Of a stretch of DNA of 64,000 nt, positions 27,783-36,610 are shown in pieces. The position numbers and the translations under genes were made by a program. Origin of the DNA: Salipiger abyssi (GTDB lineage Bacteria > Pseudomonadota > Alphaproteobacteria > Rhodobacterales > Rhodobacteraceae); contig NZ_JAEKIS010000012.1 of assembly GCF_017311415.1 (NCBI RefSeq), positions 1-64,000 on the forward strand. The letters are read 5' to 3'. The notes under the pieces were generated by a model. That model had not been told where the DNA came from. It worked only from the letters and a program-made list of their open reading frames with translations, and made no database searches. Position 1 is the stretch's first letter; each line of letters begins with the position of its first letter.

Positions 27783-28877
27783 ATGGCCTTCGATTTCATT
27801 CTGATGCTCACCGAAAACGACCGGACGATCCCCGACGCCCGGGCGCGGATCGACGAGGCGCTGGAAGGCGGGGTGCGCCATATCGGCTTCAAGGATGTGG
27901 GCCTGCCCTTCGCCGATCTGAAGCGGCTCGCCGATGCCATCCGCGCCGCCGGCGGGCGGTCCTATCTCGAGGTGGTGAGCCTTGACGAGGCGAGCGAGCT
28001 CGCCTCGGCCCGCGCGGCGGGGGAGCTGGATGTGGATTGTCTGCTTGGGGGCACGCGCCCGCAGGCGGTGACGCAGGTCACCCGCGACCACCCGCTGCGC
28101 TACTATCCTTTCGCCGGGCAGATCACCGGACATCCCAGCGTGCTCGAAGGGCCTGGCGGCGCGGTGGTGGACTCCGCCCGCCGTCTTGCCGATCTGGAGC
28201 ATGTGCACGGGCTTGATCTGCTGGCCTACCGGTTCGCCGGAGAGGTGCCCGCGCTGATGCGCGACGTCTGCGCGGCAGTGGGCAAGCCGGTGATCATGGC
28301 GGGCAGCATCGACAGCGAGTCGCGCATTCTCGCCGCGGCCGAGGCGGGCGCGTCCGGCTTCACCGTCGGCACAGCCGCGCTGGCCGGCGTCTTTCCCGCC
28401 GAGGGGCCGGGATTTGCCGCGCAGGTGCGGGCGATTCTCGGCATGACCTCGCGCGCCCGTGCGCGATCGACGGCGCCGCGGCGGATCGCGCTGGCGGCAC
28501 ATGACACCCGCAAGGCGCATCTGCGGGCCTGGGTGACGCGCCACGCCGCCGCGCTCGAGGGGCACCGGCTGGTCTGTACCGGCGGCACCGGACGGATGAT
28601 CGCCGAGGCGGCGCCCCAGCTCAGCCTGCGCCGCTTGCAGCGCGGCTCACGCGGCGGCGATCAGCAGCTCGGGGCGCTCATCGCGACCGGCGAGCTGGAT
28701 GCGGTGATCTTCTTCGCGGATCCCACCGTGCCGCATGGCGGCGAGGCGGATCTTCAGGCGCTGACGCGGCTGGCGGTTCTGCACGATACGCCGCTGGCAC
28801 TCGGGCCTTCCGCCGCCGATATGATCGCCACCGCACTCCTGAGCGTGCAGGGCGGCACGCCCGACGCTCATCGCTGA
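27783..28877 (+). CDS. TIM-barrel domain fused to methylglyoxal synthase domain
   Basis: A 364-residue two-domain protein. Residues 1-230 look like a (beta/alpha)8 barrel with a C-terminal phosphate-loop-like pattern (VIMAGSIDSESRILAAAEAG, GFTVGTAALAG); I do not recognise its enzyme family. Residues 235-360 are a methylglyoxal synthase domain: IALAAHDTRK, TGGTGRMI, GGDQQLGALI and VIFFADP match the E. coli enzyme, including its His19/Asp20, Asp71 and Asp101 positions. Methylglyoxal synthase converts dihydroxyacetone phosphate to methylglyoxal and phosphate. The barrel may handle a triose-phosphate-related substrate. The gene ends 10 bases inside the convergent opgC gene. Confidence 0.8.
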   Translation: MAFDFILMLTENDRTIPDARARIDEALEGGVRHIGFKDVGLPFADLKRLADAIRAAGGRSYLEVVSLDEASELASARAAGELDVDCLLGGTRPQAVTQVTRDHPLRYYPFAGQITGHPSVLEGPGGAVVDSARRLADLEHVHGLDLLAYRFAGEVPALMRDVCAAVGKPVIMAGSIDSESRILAAAEAGASGFTVGTAALAGVFPAEGPGFAAQVRAILGMTSRARARSTAPRRIALAAHDTRKAHLRAWVTRHAAALEGHRLVCTGGTGRMIAEAAPQLSLRRLQRGSRGGDQQLGALIATGELDAVIFFADPTVPHGGEADLQALTRLAVLHDTPLALGPSAADMIATALLSVQGGTPDAHR

Positions 28878-30070
28878 GTCTGAAGCCGCGGCGGCGCGTT
28901 CGCTGTGGCCGCTTCCGGCGCCGATACCGGACGCGGTTTCGCCTGGCGGCTCCGCCAGTGTGCGACCGCATATTGCAGCGCCAGCCCGCCGAGGATCAGC
29001 ACCATGTCCTGCACCAGCCCCGCCGGGTGCAGCGCCTTGACCACCTGTGCTGCGATGGAGAGCACGGTGCCGGTGGCAAAGACCCAGAGCGCATAGCGGC
29101 CCAGGAGCCGCACCGGCGCAGCGACGCGCGAGGCGGTGAGCGCCGGGATCAGCCCGGGCCAGGACAGCGCATAGGCCAGCGCGAGGAAATGCAGCAGGCG
29201 CGGCGCCGAGACATAGGTCTTGTCGAAGGCGACGAAGAGGAAGGACACGCCCTGATGATAGAGCCAGGAGAGGCTCTGGTTCATCGTCGACATCAGCGGC
29301 GGGTGCTTGACCCAGACGAGGGCGTAGACCAGCGCGAAGAGCGCGAGCGCCAGCAGCCAGCGCGAAGCGGGCACAAAGCGCCGCCCGTCGCGCAGCGCCA
29401 GCCCGGTCAGGATGCCGAGCGAGAACAGCAGCTGCCAGGAAAACGGGTTGAAGAACCAGCCGCCGGGCAGCGGGTAATTCGGCAGATCGATGCGAAAGAG
29501 CGCGCTCAGAACCCAGATCGCCACGCTCAGCGCCAGCAACCCCAGCGGGCGGCGCTGCCCCAGCCGCACCAGAAACGGCGCGGCAAGCATCAGCGCGCCA
29601 TACATCGGCAGGATGTTGATATAGCCGAACTGGTGGCCCAGCGAGACGAGGCCGAACCCTACGGTCAGCGGATCCTCCCAGAGCATGTAGAAGGAGTTGG
29701 GCCGCAGCAGCTCGGTCTCGCCGGTCCACAGCACGCCCGCGCCGACGATCACGATCGCCAGCAGCGTGGTCAGGATATGCACCCGGTAGAGCGTCCAGGC
29801 GCGCATCCAGGCCAGACGCACCGCGCCGCGCGATATGCCCCCGGCGAGGCGCGGCCCATAGGCCAGCGCCACGGCGCAGCCGGACATGAAGACAAAGCCC
29901 TCGGCGGCGTCCGAAAGCCCGAAATTGCGCGAAGTGATATGTTCGAAGATCGTGCCCGGGACGTGGTTTATATAGATCATCGCGAGGCTCAGGCCCCGGA
30001 AGAAATCAAGGCGCGGATCCCTTGGCTGGCGCGCTTTCGCGGCGCTGGCAGGGGCGTGTGGCTGGGTCAG
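28868..30070 (-). CDS. opgC: OpgC-type membrane acyltransferase of periplasmic glucans
   Basis: An OpgC-domain membrane protein with about ten hydrophobic segments that in relatives adds succinyl groups to osmoregulated periplasmic glucans. The family block (RNFGLSDAAEGFVFMSG) is clear. An ATG at 29980 gives 370 residues, but the frame upstream encodes DPRLDFFRGLSLA, the conserved OpgC N-terminus, so the real protein starts earlier. No ATG, GTG or TTG is available in that frame; the extension shown begins at a CTG (30068-30070), 9 bases after GAGGAG. Alternatively, the original start is the ATG at 30105 overlapping the opgH stop, with one base lost from a C run. Confidence 0.75.
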   Translation of the reverse strand: MTQPHAPASAAKARQPRDPRLDFFRGLSLAMIYINHVPGTIFEHITSRNFGLSDAAEGFVFMSGCAVALAYGPRLAGGISRGAVRLAWMRAWTLYRVHILTTLLAIVIVGAGVLWTGETELLRPNSFYMLWEDPLTVGFGLVSLGHQFGYINILPMYGALMLAAPFLVRLGQRRPLGLLALSVAIWVLSALFRIDLPNYPLPGGWFFNPFSWQLLFSLGILTGLALRDGRRFVPASRWLLALALFALVYALVWVKHPPLMSTMNQSLSWLYHQGVSFLFVAFDKTYVSAPRLLHFLALAYALSWPGLIPALTASRVAAPVRLLGRYALWVFATGTVLSIAAQVVKALHPAGLVQDMVLILGGLALQYAVAHWRSRQAKPRPVSAPEAATANAPPRLQTQR

Positions 30071-30101
30071 CTCTTTGGCTCCTCGCTGGGGGCGGCGCGT
30101 C

Positions 30102-31904
30102 TCATGCGCGCGCGCCTTGCTGCATCGGCGGCACGGCGGCGGCCGATGCCGACACGCCCTTGGGCGTCATCCCCCAGCGCGTCACGATGCGGTCGTGGAT
30201 CTGCATCACCGGTGCCGGGCGCAGCTCGGTCGGTACGGTCATCAGCGGCGACTGGGAGGGCAGCGAGGTCCAGCGCAGCAGCAGCGGCGCGGCGATCATC
30301 GGCGCGCCCACCGGTAGCAGCCAGAGGAACAGCGCCGGGGCAAAGATCCAGGACGAGGCCATGCCGGCGAGGCCGATGAGCATGATCCACCACGAGGCGG
30401 CCAGCGCGACCGGCCAGCTCAGCGTGCCGTCGCCACGGTTGTTCTGCGGCCAGCCGCCATCGCTGCGGCCAAAGACCTGAAGCACCGAGCGGGTGGTGAA
30501 CAGGAGCAGAACCGGCGCGGTCAGCGACGACAGCAGCAGCTCGGCCAGCGTCGACAGGAGCACGCGCGACGGCCCGCCGAACGCCTCCGCCCGCTCGCTG
30601 AGCGCGGCGCGCAGCGCGATGAGCAGTTTCGGCAGCAGCAGCAGGCCGAAGATGCCGATGGCCAGACCGATGGCCTTGGCCGCCGCCGAGGGCGGGAAAT
30701 GCGGGAAGGGCCAGCCCGGCGTGGGGAAGTAATCGGGCATCGGGGTAAACAGCGGCGAGGCGATGGAGGCGACGATGAAGCCCAGCCAGAAGAGCGGCGC
30801 CACATAGGCCATGATGCCCTGGGCAAAGACGAAGCGCGACCACGGCTTCAGCCCCGGCGCGCCGATGATGCGCATATGTTGCAGGTTGCCCTGACACCAG
30901 CGGCGATCGCGCTTGGCGTGATCGACGATGTTTTCCGGACCTTCCTCATAGGAACCGCCGAGATCGTCGTCGAGCCGCACCACCCAGCCCTGACGCGCCA
31001 GCAGCGCCGCCTCGACATAATCGTGGCTCAGCACATGGCCGCCGAAGGGCGGGGTGCCGCGCAGCGCCGGCAGGCCGCAGGATTGCGCGAATGCGCGCAC
31101 GCGGATGATGGCGTTATGGCCCCAGAACGGCCCGGTCTCACCCTGCGCCATGGCAAGGCCGCGCGCGAAAACCGGCGAAAAGAACGCGGCGGAGAACTGC
31201 ATTGCCCGGCCAAAGCGCGATTGCGCGCGGATGATCTGCGGCAGGGTCTGGAGCAGGCCGAGTGCCGGCTCGGCCTCCATCCGGCGGATCATCTGGAGGA
31301 TGGTCTCGCCTTCCATCAGCGAATCCGCGTCCAGGATCACCGCGTAATCGTAGGCGGCGCCGGAGCGGGCGATGAAATCCTCGATATTGCCCGCCTTGCG
31401 CCCGACATTGTCCTCGCGCCGGCGGTAGAAGAACCGGCCCATGCCGTCGCATTCGGAAACGAGTTTCTCGAACACCTCGACCTCGCGGGCGGCGACATCC
31501 TCGTCGCGGGTGTCGGAGAGAATGGCGAAATGGATCTGTGCCGGGTCGCCGGTGGCGCGCAGCGAGGCTTCGATGGCGGCAACGCGGGCGAAGGTTTCGA
31601 GCGGATCCTCGTTATAGACCGGCATCAGGATGCAGGTCCGGCCCCGGATCGGCGCGTCGCGGTCGTAGTCGGGTGCGCGAGGGCGGGTGGTCAGCCCGGT
31701 CAGTGCCTGCACCGAGCCCCAGGCCAGCCAGAGCGTCGAGATCAGAATCAGTACCGCGCGCAGCACGTCGAGCGTGGTCAGCCCGTCCGCCTCGCCGAAT
31801 TGCAGGAAGAGCACGAAGGCGCCGAGCCCAGCCAGCAGGCAGAGCGACACCATCACAAGGCGCAGCGCGTAGAGCACGGGGCGGGAGCTGACGAGGCCGG
31901 TCAT
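30102..31904 (-). CDS. opgH: Glucans biosynthesis glucosyltransferase H
   Basis: A 600-residue inner-membrane glycosyltransferase (GT2) that makes the beta-glucan backbone of osmoregulated periplasmic glucans from UDP-glucose. Motifs in order are LMPVYNEDP, ILSDTRDED, VILDADSLMEGE, HDYVEAALLARQGW and the RRWCQGNLQHM product-binding motif, flanked by N- and C-terminal membrane helices. It is much shorter at the N-terminus than E. coli OpgH (847 residues). The usual N-terminal cytoplasmic tail appears to be encoded in the same frame just upstream but is cut off by a TAA at 31908-31910. Confidence 0.92.
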   Translation of the reverse strand: MTGLVSSRPVLYALRLVMVSLCLLAGLGAFVLFLQFGEADGLTTLDVLRAVLILISTLWLAWGSVQALTGLTTRPRAPDYDRDAPIRGRTCILMPVYNEDPLETFARVAAIEASLRATGDPAQIHFAILSDTRDEDVAAREVEVFEKLVSECDGMGRFFYRRREDNVGRKAGNIEDFIARSGAAYDYAVILDADSLMEGETILQMIRRMEAEPALGLLQTLPQIIRAQSRFGRAMQFSAAFFSPVFARGLAMAQGETGPFWGHNAIIRVRAFAQSCGLPALRGTPPFGGHVLSHDYVEAALLARQGWVVRLDDDLGGSYEEGPENIVDHAKRDRRWCQGNLQHMRIIGAPGLKPWSRFVFAQGIMAYVAPLFWLGFIVASIASPLFTPMPDYFPTPGWPFPHFPPSAAAKAIGLAIGIFGLLLLPKLLIALRAALSERAEAFGGPSRVLLSTLAELLLSSLTAPVLLLFTTRSVLQVFGRSDGGWPQNNRGDGTLSWPVALAASWWIMLIGLAGMASSWIFAPALFLWLLPVGAPMIAAPLLLRWTSLPSQSPLMTVPTELRPAPVMQIHDRIVTRWGMTPKGVSASAAAVPPMQQGARA

Positions 31905-31907
31905 CGT

Positions 31908-32117
31908 TTAGGTCGGCACGTTCTGCGACGGCAGCGCGCGGCGCATGAGGGCCGCGATGCCATGGCGGACGCCGCGCTCCGGTTCGATCACCTGCGACGG
32001 CATCGCCATCGGGGCGGCGGGCAGGGCGCAGGCGCCCGCCGCCAGTTCGGCGGCGGTCATCTTGGCAGGTTCGGCTTGCGGCTGGTCAACCGCGGGGACG
32101 TCGGTCGTGCTCATCAT
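31908..32117 (-). CDS. Short frame, likely detached N-terminal tail of OpgH
   Basis: A 69-residue frame starting at an ATG that overlaps the opgG stop (ATGA) and ending at TAA, in the same frame as opgH with only one codon between TAA and the opgH ATG. Its segment LPAAPMAMPSQ resembles the Pro/Ala/Met-rich motif seen near the N-terminus of alphaproteobacterial OpgH. The simplest reading is one ancestral opgH gene split by a nonsense codon, with OpgH now made by reinitiation. It could instead be a genuine small gene or a sequencing error. Confidence 0.55.
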   Translation of the reverse strand: MMSTTDVPAVDQPQAEPAKMTAAELAAGACALPAAPMAMPSQVIEPERGVRHGIAALMRRALPSQNVPT

Positions 32118-33727
32118 GCATTCACCCATTGAAAGAGCCAGGTTTCCGTCAGTTTCTGTCCGTAGCCCGCCACATGGGCGGATAGCTCGACAATTTCCGC
32201 TTCTGCGACGACATCCAGGATCAGGCGCCAGACCTTGCTCTCCGGAACGTAGTGAAGGACTTGCGTCGTGATGTTGCCGCGTGCCGCGGTTGTCACCACA
32301 GACAGGTCTTCAACCGCGCTGGCCGGAAGATGTTCCAGAGGGCCGCCGGCGAAGTCGATCACGAACTTGCGAGATCCGTCCTCGTTCTCCACGCCCGAGA
32401 CCCCGCCGACGCCCGCGCGCGAGGCTTTGACATAGGCGAGATCGCCATCCTCTTCGGGCGGCATGTCTCCCCAGTGCAGCTTGTAGCGCAGGGTCATTTC
32501 CTCGCCCTCGCGGGCCGGCGTCTGGGGTATCCAGAAGGCGACGATATTGTCGTTTACCTCGAGATCCGAGGGAATCTCGACCAGCCGCAGCGCGCCCTTC
32601 CCCCAGTCGCCGATCGGCTCGACCACGCAGGAGGGGCGGCGCTCGTAGATCGCGGCTGCGTCCTCGTAATGGGCGAAGTCTCGATTGCGCTGATATAGCC
32701 CGAAGGCGCGCGGGTTCTCTTCCTGCAAATAGCTCGACGCGAGGCGCGGCGGGTTGGCCAGCGAGCGCCAGATCCGGTCGCCATCGGCGCGGATGATGCC
32801 AAGCCCGTCGCTGTCATGCACGGCGGGTCGGAAATCGTCGAACCGCGCGCGGTTGCGGTCGCCATAGAGGAACATCGAGGTCAGCGGCGCGACGCCGAGC
32901 TGCTCTACGTCCTGCCGGAAGAACAGCCGCGCGGTGATCTCCATCTGCGTGTCTTTGCCGGGGTCGATCAGGAACTCGTAGGCGCCGGTCAGCGAGGGGC
33001 TCTCCATCGCTGCCCAGACGCGGATCCTGTCAGCGCCGGAGGCCGGGCGCTCGATCCAGAAGCGGGTAAAGCGGGGGAATTCCTCGGCCACCTTGAGGCC
33101 GGTATTCACCGCCAGCCCGCGCGCCGACAGCCCGTAGGCCGAGCCGCGCCCCAGAGCCCGGAAATAGGAGGCGCCCTGGAAGGCCACCAGTTCGTCCATG
33201 ATGTCGGGGCGGTTCAGCGGCGCATGCAGGCGGAAACCGGCGACCCCGGGCAGCGGGGTATGCTCGGGCACGCGCTCGCGCGCCTCGCGCTCATAGATGA
33301 AATCGTCGGTGTCGAAGCCCATCGGCATCGCCTGCCCGTCGCGCACCTCGAAGAGCTGCACCGGCTCCTTGAAGAGCCAGCCCATGTGAAAGGCCTGCAA
33401 CTCGAACCGGGTATTGTCGATATCGGAGAACCGCGCGCGATCCGGATCGAAGCGGATCAGGCGATAGTCGTCATAGGTCAGCTCGTTCAGAAACCCTTCC
33501 TCGATGCGGAAGGGCGTGTAGGGATTGGCGGTGGCGGCGCGCATCTCTTCGACCAGCGCCTCGAAGCTGAACGGCGTGGGTTGCGGTGGCGGCGCGGCTT
33601 CTTCGCCGGTCGCAGACTGGGCCCAGCCGCGGCTGGCGGCACAGATCAGGAGCGCGTTCGAAGAGAGCGTGCCAAGCAGAGCGCGGCGCGTAAGGGCGGA
33701 GCGGTGTGATTTCATCCAGAATGTCAT
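32114..33727 (-). CDS. opgG: Periplasmic glucan biosynthesis protein OpgG/OpgD
   Basis: A 537-residue periplasmic protein of the MdoG/OpgG family, needed for branching or release of osmoregulated periplasmic glucans. The N-terminus ALTRRALLGTLSSNALLICA is a twin-arginine signal, which is more typical of OpgD than of E. coli OpgG. Conserved blocks include ARGLAVNTGLKVAEEFPRF and SVVTTAARGNITTQVLHYVP. An alternative ATG at 33715 is equally possible. It is the first gene of opgG-opgH-opgC. Confidence 0.88.
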   Translation of the reverse strand: MTFWMKSHRSALTRRALLGTLSSNALLICAASRGWAQSATGEEAAPPPQPTPFSFEALVEEMRAATANPYTPFRIEEGFLNELTYDDYRLIRFDPDRARFSDIDNTRFELQAFHMGWLFKEPVQLFEVRDGQAMPMGFDTDDFIYEREARERVPEHTPLPGVAGFRLHAPLNRPDIMDELVAFQGASYFRALGRGSAYGLSARGLAVNTGLKVAEEFPRFTRFWIERPASGADRIRVWAAMESPSLTGAYEFLIDPGKDTQMEITARLFFRQDVEQLGVAPLTSMFLYGDRNRARFDDFRPAVHDSDGLGIIRADGDRIWRSLANPPRLASSYLQEENPRAFGLYQRNRDFAHYEDAAAIYERRPSCVVEPIGDWGKGALRLVEIPSDLEVNDNIVAFWIPQTPAREGEEMTLRYKLHWGDMPPEEDGDLAYVKASRAGVGGVSGVENEDGSRKFVIDFAGGPLEHLPASAVEDLSVVTTAARGNITTQVLHYVPESKVWRLILDVVAEAEIVELSAHVAGYGQKLTETWLFQWVNA

Positions 33728-34165
33728 CCGTATCTCAGAGCGAAACCAATGATGTGTTCGTTTTCGAAGACATCAAGGGCGGGCATGCCGATGTGCCGGT
33801 TTGGCGTTATCTTTCTGAATTTACAACATAAATAAAGATACTGCGCGCGCAGCATGCAGCGATTTCCCGCCTGAGGAGCGCAAACCTGCCAATGTATCCG
33901 GCCTGGATGGCGGGATGCCGCCGAAAATGCACGGCAGAGTTGAGCTGAACGATGCGTTGTTAGGAGTGAAAAGCGGCTAAATTCCGCTCATCGCGGCGGA
34001 ATATGTCTCTACTCCGAAATGAGTCGCAAGCGTTTCTTGCGCGAGTCGAGCACGGTCGCGACGATTTCTGGCAGAATGCGACTGCCGCGCCGCAGCGGGG
34101 CCGTAAACGCAGCGCGGCGCCGGATGGCCTCCGGCGCCGCGCCTGGTTTTGTCTGGGTGCGGGGC
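33728..34165. other. Intergenic region between opgG and ggt
   Basis: No gene is supported. The stretch near 33780-33850 is AT-rich and probably carries the opgG promoter, as osmoregulation would require. Near 34112-34142 a hairpin serves ggt. Confidence 0.5.
34112..34142 (-). terminator. Hairpin downstream of ggt
   Basis: GCGCGGCGCCGGA and TCCGGCGCCGCGC form a perfect 13-bp stem with a 5-base loop, 24 bases after the ggt stop. There is no clear T-run on the minus strand, so it is called a terminator mainly by position and strength. Confidence 0.55.
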
Positions 34166-35755
34166 TCAGAATCCCAGCGCCATGCCGTCCTTGCGGGTGT
34201 CGCTGCCGCCGGTGAGCAGGCCGGTTTCCGGGCAGATGCGGATTGCCTGGCTGCCGCCGATGGGGCTGGTCTGCACCTCCAGATTGTGACCGCGCGCGGT
34301 CAGCTCGGCGCGCGCCGCCTCGGAGACACCGGGCTCGATCTCCAGCACGCCGTCATGGGCAAAGCTGCGCGGAGCGTCCATGGCCGCCTGAAGGTCCATG
34401 CCGCGATCCAGCAGGCCGGAGAGGAAGGCCGCATGCCCCGCCGCCTGATATTGCCCGCCCATGACGCCAAAGGGCATGACCGCCGCGCCGTCCTTGCAGA
34501 GCATGCCTGGAATGATCGTGTGCATCGGGCGTTTTTTCGGGCCGATGGCGTTGGGGTGACCCTCGATCAGCCGGAAGCTTGCGCCGCGCGAGTGGAACAG
34601 CACGCCGGTCTGCGGATCGAGCCGGGTGGAGCCGAAACCGTGGAAGATCGAATTGATGAAGCTCAGCGCATTGCCGTCGCGGTCCACCACGCAGAGATAG
34701 ATCGTATCCTTGTGCTCGGGCTCGTCCCAGAGCGCGGGCGTGCCGGCGCGGGCCATGTCGATGCGCCCGGCGAGCGTGTCGACCACGGCATCCGAGAGCA
34801 GCGTCTCGGTCACGCCGGGGCAGGCGGCGGGGTCGGCGATCAGCGCGTCGCGGTGGTGATAGGCGAGCTTCGCCGCCTCGGCATGCAGGTGGATGCGGTC
34901 GGCCTCGGACAGCCCTTCGCCCATGTCGAATTTCGACAGGATGCGCAGCATCAGCAACGCCGCGAGCCCCTGTCCGTTGGGCGGGCATTCCATCACGTCG
35001 TGCCCGCCATAGGCGGTGGAGATCGGGTCGACCCAATGGGCCTGATCCTTCGCCTCGTGGAAATCCTCTTCGGTGTGCAGCCCGCCCAGCGATTTCAGAT
35101 GCGCCGCCATCTTCGCCGCCGTCTCGCCTTCGTAGAAGCCTGCCGCACCCTTTGCGGCGATCTCGCGCAGGCGCGCTCCGACCAGTGGCTGGCTACGGAT
35201 ATCCCCGACTTTGGGGGCCGCGCCACCGGGTAGGAACAGCCTGGCGGCGTGTTCGTCCTTGCCCACCAGCGCGGCGGCTTCGGCCCAGTCCGTTGCGACG
35301 CGCGGGGTCACTGGGAAACCGTTCTCGGCATAGTGGATCGCGCGTGCAAAGAGCCGGTCGAGCGGCAGGGAGCCATGATCCGCGTGCAGCCGGCACCAGG
35401 CGGAAATCGCACCGGGGATGGTGACCGCGTGGGGGCTGGTCTGGGGGATTTCATCGGTGAGGCCGGCGGTTTTCAGGGCCTCGACGGTGGCGGCAGCGGG
35501 GGCGCGGCCCGAGCCGTTCAGCGCCTGCACCTTGCCGCCCTTGGGGGCGTAGAGCGCGAAGCAGTCGCCGCCAATGCCGGTCATCAGCGGATCGGCCACG
35601 CATTGTACCGCCACGGCGGCAATGGCGGCATCCACCGCATTGCCTCCTGTGGACAGGATATCGAGACCTGCCGCCGTGGACAGCGGGTGCGAGGTGGCGA
35701 TCATCGCCTGAGAGGCCAGTGTGCTGGGGCGGCGGGCGGAAAAGAAGTCGAACAT
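34166..35755 (-). CDS. ggt: Gamma-glutamyltransferase family protein
   Basis: A 529-residue Ntn-hydrolase of the gamma-glutamyltranspeptidase family, made as a proenzyme that cuts itself before a catalytic Thr. The site is in EHKDTIYLCVVDRDG (about residue 345), and the oxyanion and substrate blocks GGNAVDAAIAA, GIGGDCFALY and GFGSTRLDPQTG are present. No clear signal peptide is seen, so a cytoplasmic role in gamma-glutamyl amide or glutathione breakdown is likely. It is divergent from a GntR regulator, with strong palindromes between them. Confidence 0.88.
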   Translation of the reverse strand: MFDFFSARRPSTLASQAMIATSHPLSTAAGLDILSTGGNAVDAAIAAVAVQCVADPLMTGIGGDCFALYAPKGGKVQALNGSGRAPAAATVEALKTAGLTDEIPQTSPHAVTIPGAISAWCRLHADHGSLPLDRLFARAIHYAENGFPVTPRVATDWAEAAALVGKDEHAARLFLPGGAAPKVGDIRSQPLVGARLREIAAKGAAGFYEGETAAKMAAHLKSLGGLHTEEDFHEAKDQAHWVDPISTAYGGHDVMECPPNGQGLAALLMLRILSKFDMGEGLSEADRIHLHAEAAKLAYHHRDALIADPAACPGVTETLLSDAVVDTLAGRIDMARAGTPALWDEPEHKDTIYLCVVDRDGNALSFINSIFHGFGSTRLDPQTGVLFHSRGASFRLIEGHPNAIGPKKRPMHTIIPGMLCKDGAAVMPFGVMGGQYQAAGHAAFLSGLLDRGMDLQAAMDAPRSFAHDGVLEIEPGVSEAARAELTARGHNLEVQTSPIGGSQAIRICPETGLLTGGSDTRKDGMALGF

Positions 35756-35880
35756 GCGGTCGTCCTGTCAGTGCGGCCTTGGGGTCCGTGAGTGGTGTGA
35801 GCCCTTGGCGGTGTTCGGATGCTCTGCGCCCATAAACGTTTAGGCGCTAATGCCAGCGCACTGGCCGATTCCATTATGGA

Positions 35881-35921
35881 CAAATATGTATACATATGCA
35901 ATGATAATGAGTACATATTTG
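35881..35921. promoter_or_regulatory. Nested palindromes, putative GntR operator
   Basis: ATATGTATACATAT (35884-35897) is a perfect 14-bp palindrome with the TGTATACA core of FadR-type GntR operators. It is enclosed by a second perfect repeat, CAAATATGTA (35881-35890) and TACATATTTG (35912-35921). The site lies between ggt and gntR, 12 bases from the gntR start. Confidence 0.65.
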
Positions 35922-35932
35922 CGGGGGCGCTC

Positions 35933-36574
35933 GTGTCGATCCGGACGGCGGAACACATCTATGACCTGCTTGTGGCAGAGATCGTCTCGGGGCAGATCGC
36001 GCCCGGGGCGCAGCTTGCCGAGCAGCCGCTGGCGGCGCGCTTCGGCGTGTCGCGCACCCCGGTGCGCGAGGCGCTGCACCGGCTCGAACAGGCGGCGCTG
36101 GCCGAGCGTGGTGCCCGTCGCGCCTTCGTTGTCCGGCGCATGGCGCCCGGCGATCTGGCGGAACTGTTCGAAGCGGCGGGTGAGCTGGAAAGCGCGCTTG
36201 CGGCGCTCGCGGCGCATCGTATGACCGAGATCGAGCGCCAGGGCCTGCTGGCACTCTGCGACGAGGGCGACGGCTGCGACGATCCGGAGCGCTACAGCAC
36301 GCTCAACGCGCGGTTTCACGATGCGATCAAGGCCGGCGCGCGCAACGCCGTTCTCGCGGCGACGCTCGACGACCTGAACCTGCGCACGCGTGCATGGCGA
36401 GCCGCGAATTTCCGCGAGGAGCATTCCCGCCTTGCCAGTTCCCGTGCCGAACACCGCGCCCTGGCCGAGGGCATCCGCGCCCAGGATGCCGAGACCACCC
36501 GGCGGCTGATGCGCGGACATGTGGCGGCCTCCTATCAGGTGCTCGCCCAGATCCTCTCCCGGCGCCCTGGCTGA
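35933..36574 (+). CDS. GntR family regulator, FCD subgroup
   Basis: A 213-residue regulator: winged HTH in residues 1-70 (RFGVSRTPVREALHRLEQAAL) and an FCD helical ligand domain after it. The GTG start at 35933 is chosen because GGGGG precedes it and the HTH begins at the normal distance; the frame upstream to 35819 crosses the operator. It probably controls ggt and itself, and perhaps the TauE/SafE gene that follows. Confidence 0.85.
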   Translation: MSIRTAEHIYDLLVAEIVSGQIAPGAQLAEQPLAARFGVSRTPVREALHRLEQAALAERGARRAFVVRRMAPGDLAELFEAAGELESALAALAAHRMTEIERQGLLALCDEGDGCDDPERYSTLNARFHDAIKAGARNAVLAATLDDLNLRTRAWRAANFREEHSRLASSRAEHRALAEGIRAQDAETTRRLMRGHVAASYQVLAQILSRRPG

Positions 36575-36610
36575 TCCCGCCGCCGCCCATATCCAACCGG
36601 AGCCAACCCT

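Noticed and set aside
30067-30105. A 12-residue frame MRRAAPSEEPKS as a separate gene
   Set aside because: Too short; better explained as the original opgC start followed by a one-base frameshift, as reported in the findings.
34019-35233. 404-residue plus-strand frame opposite ggt
   Set aside because: Its residues are the low-information Arg/Ala/Gly pattern of antisense frames, and ggt motifs are on the other strand.
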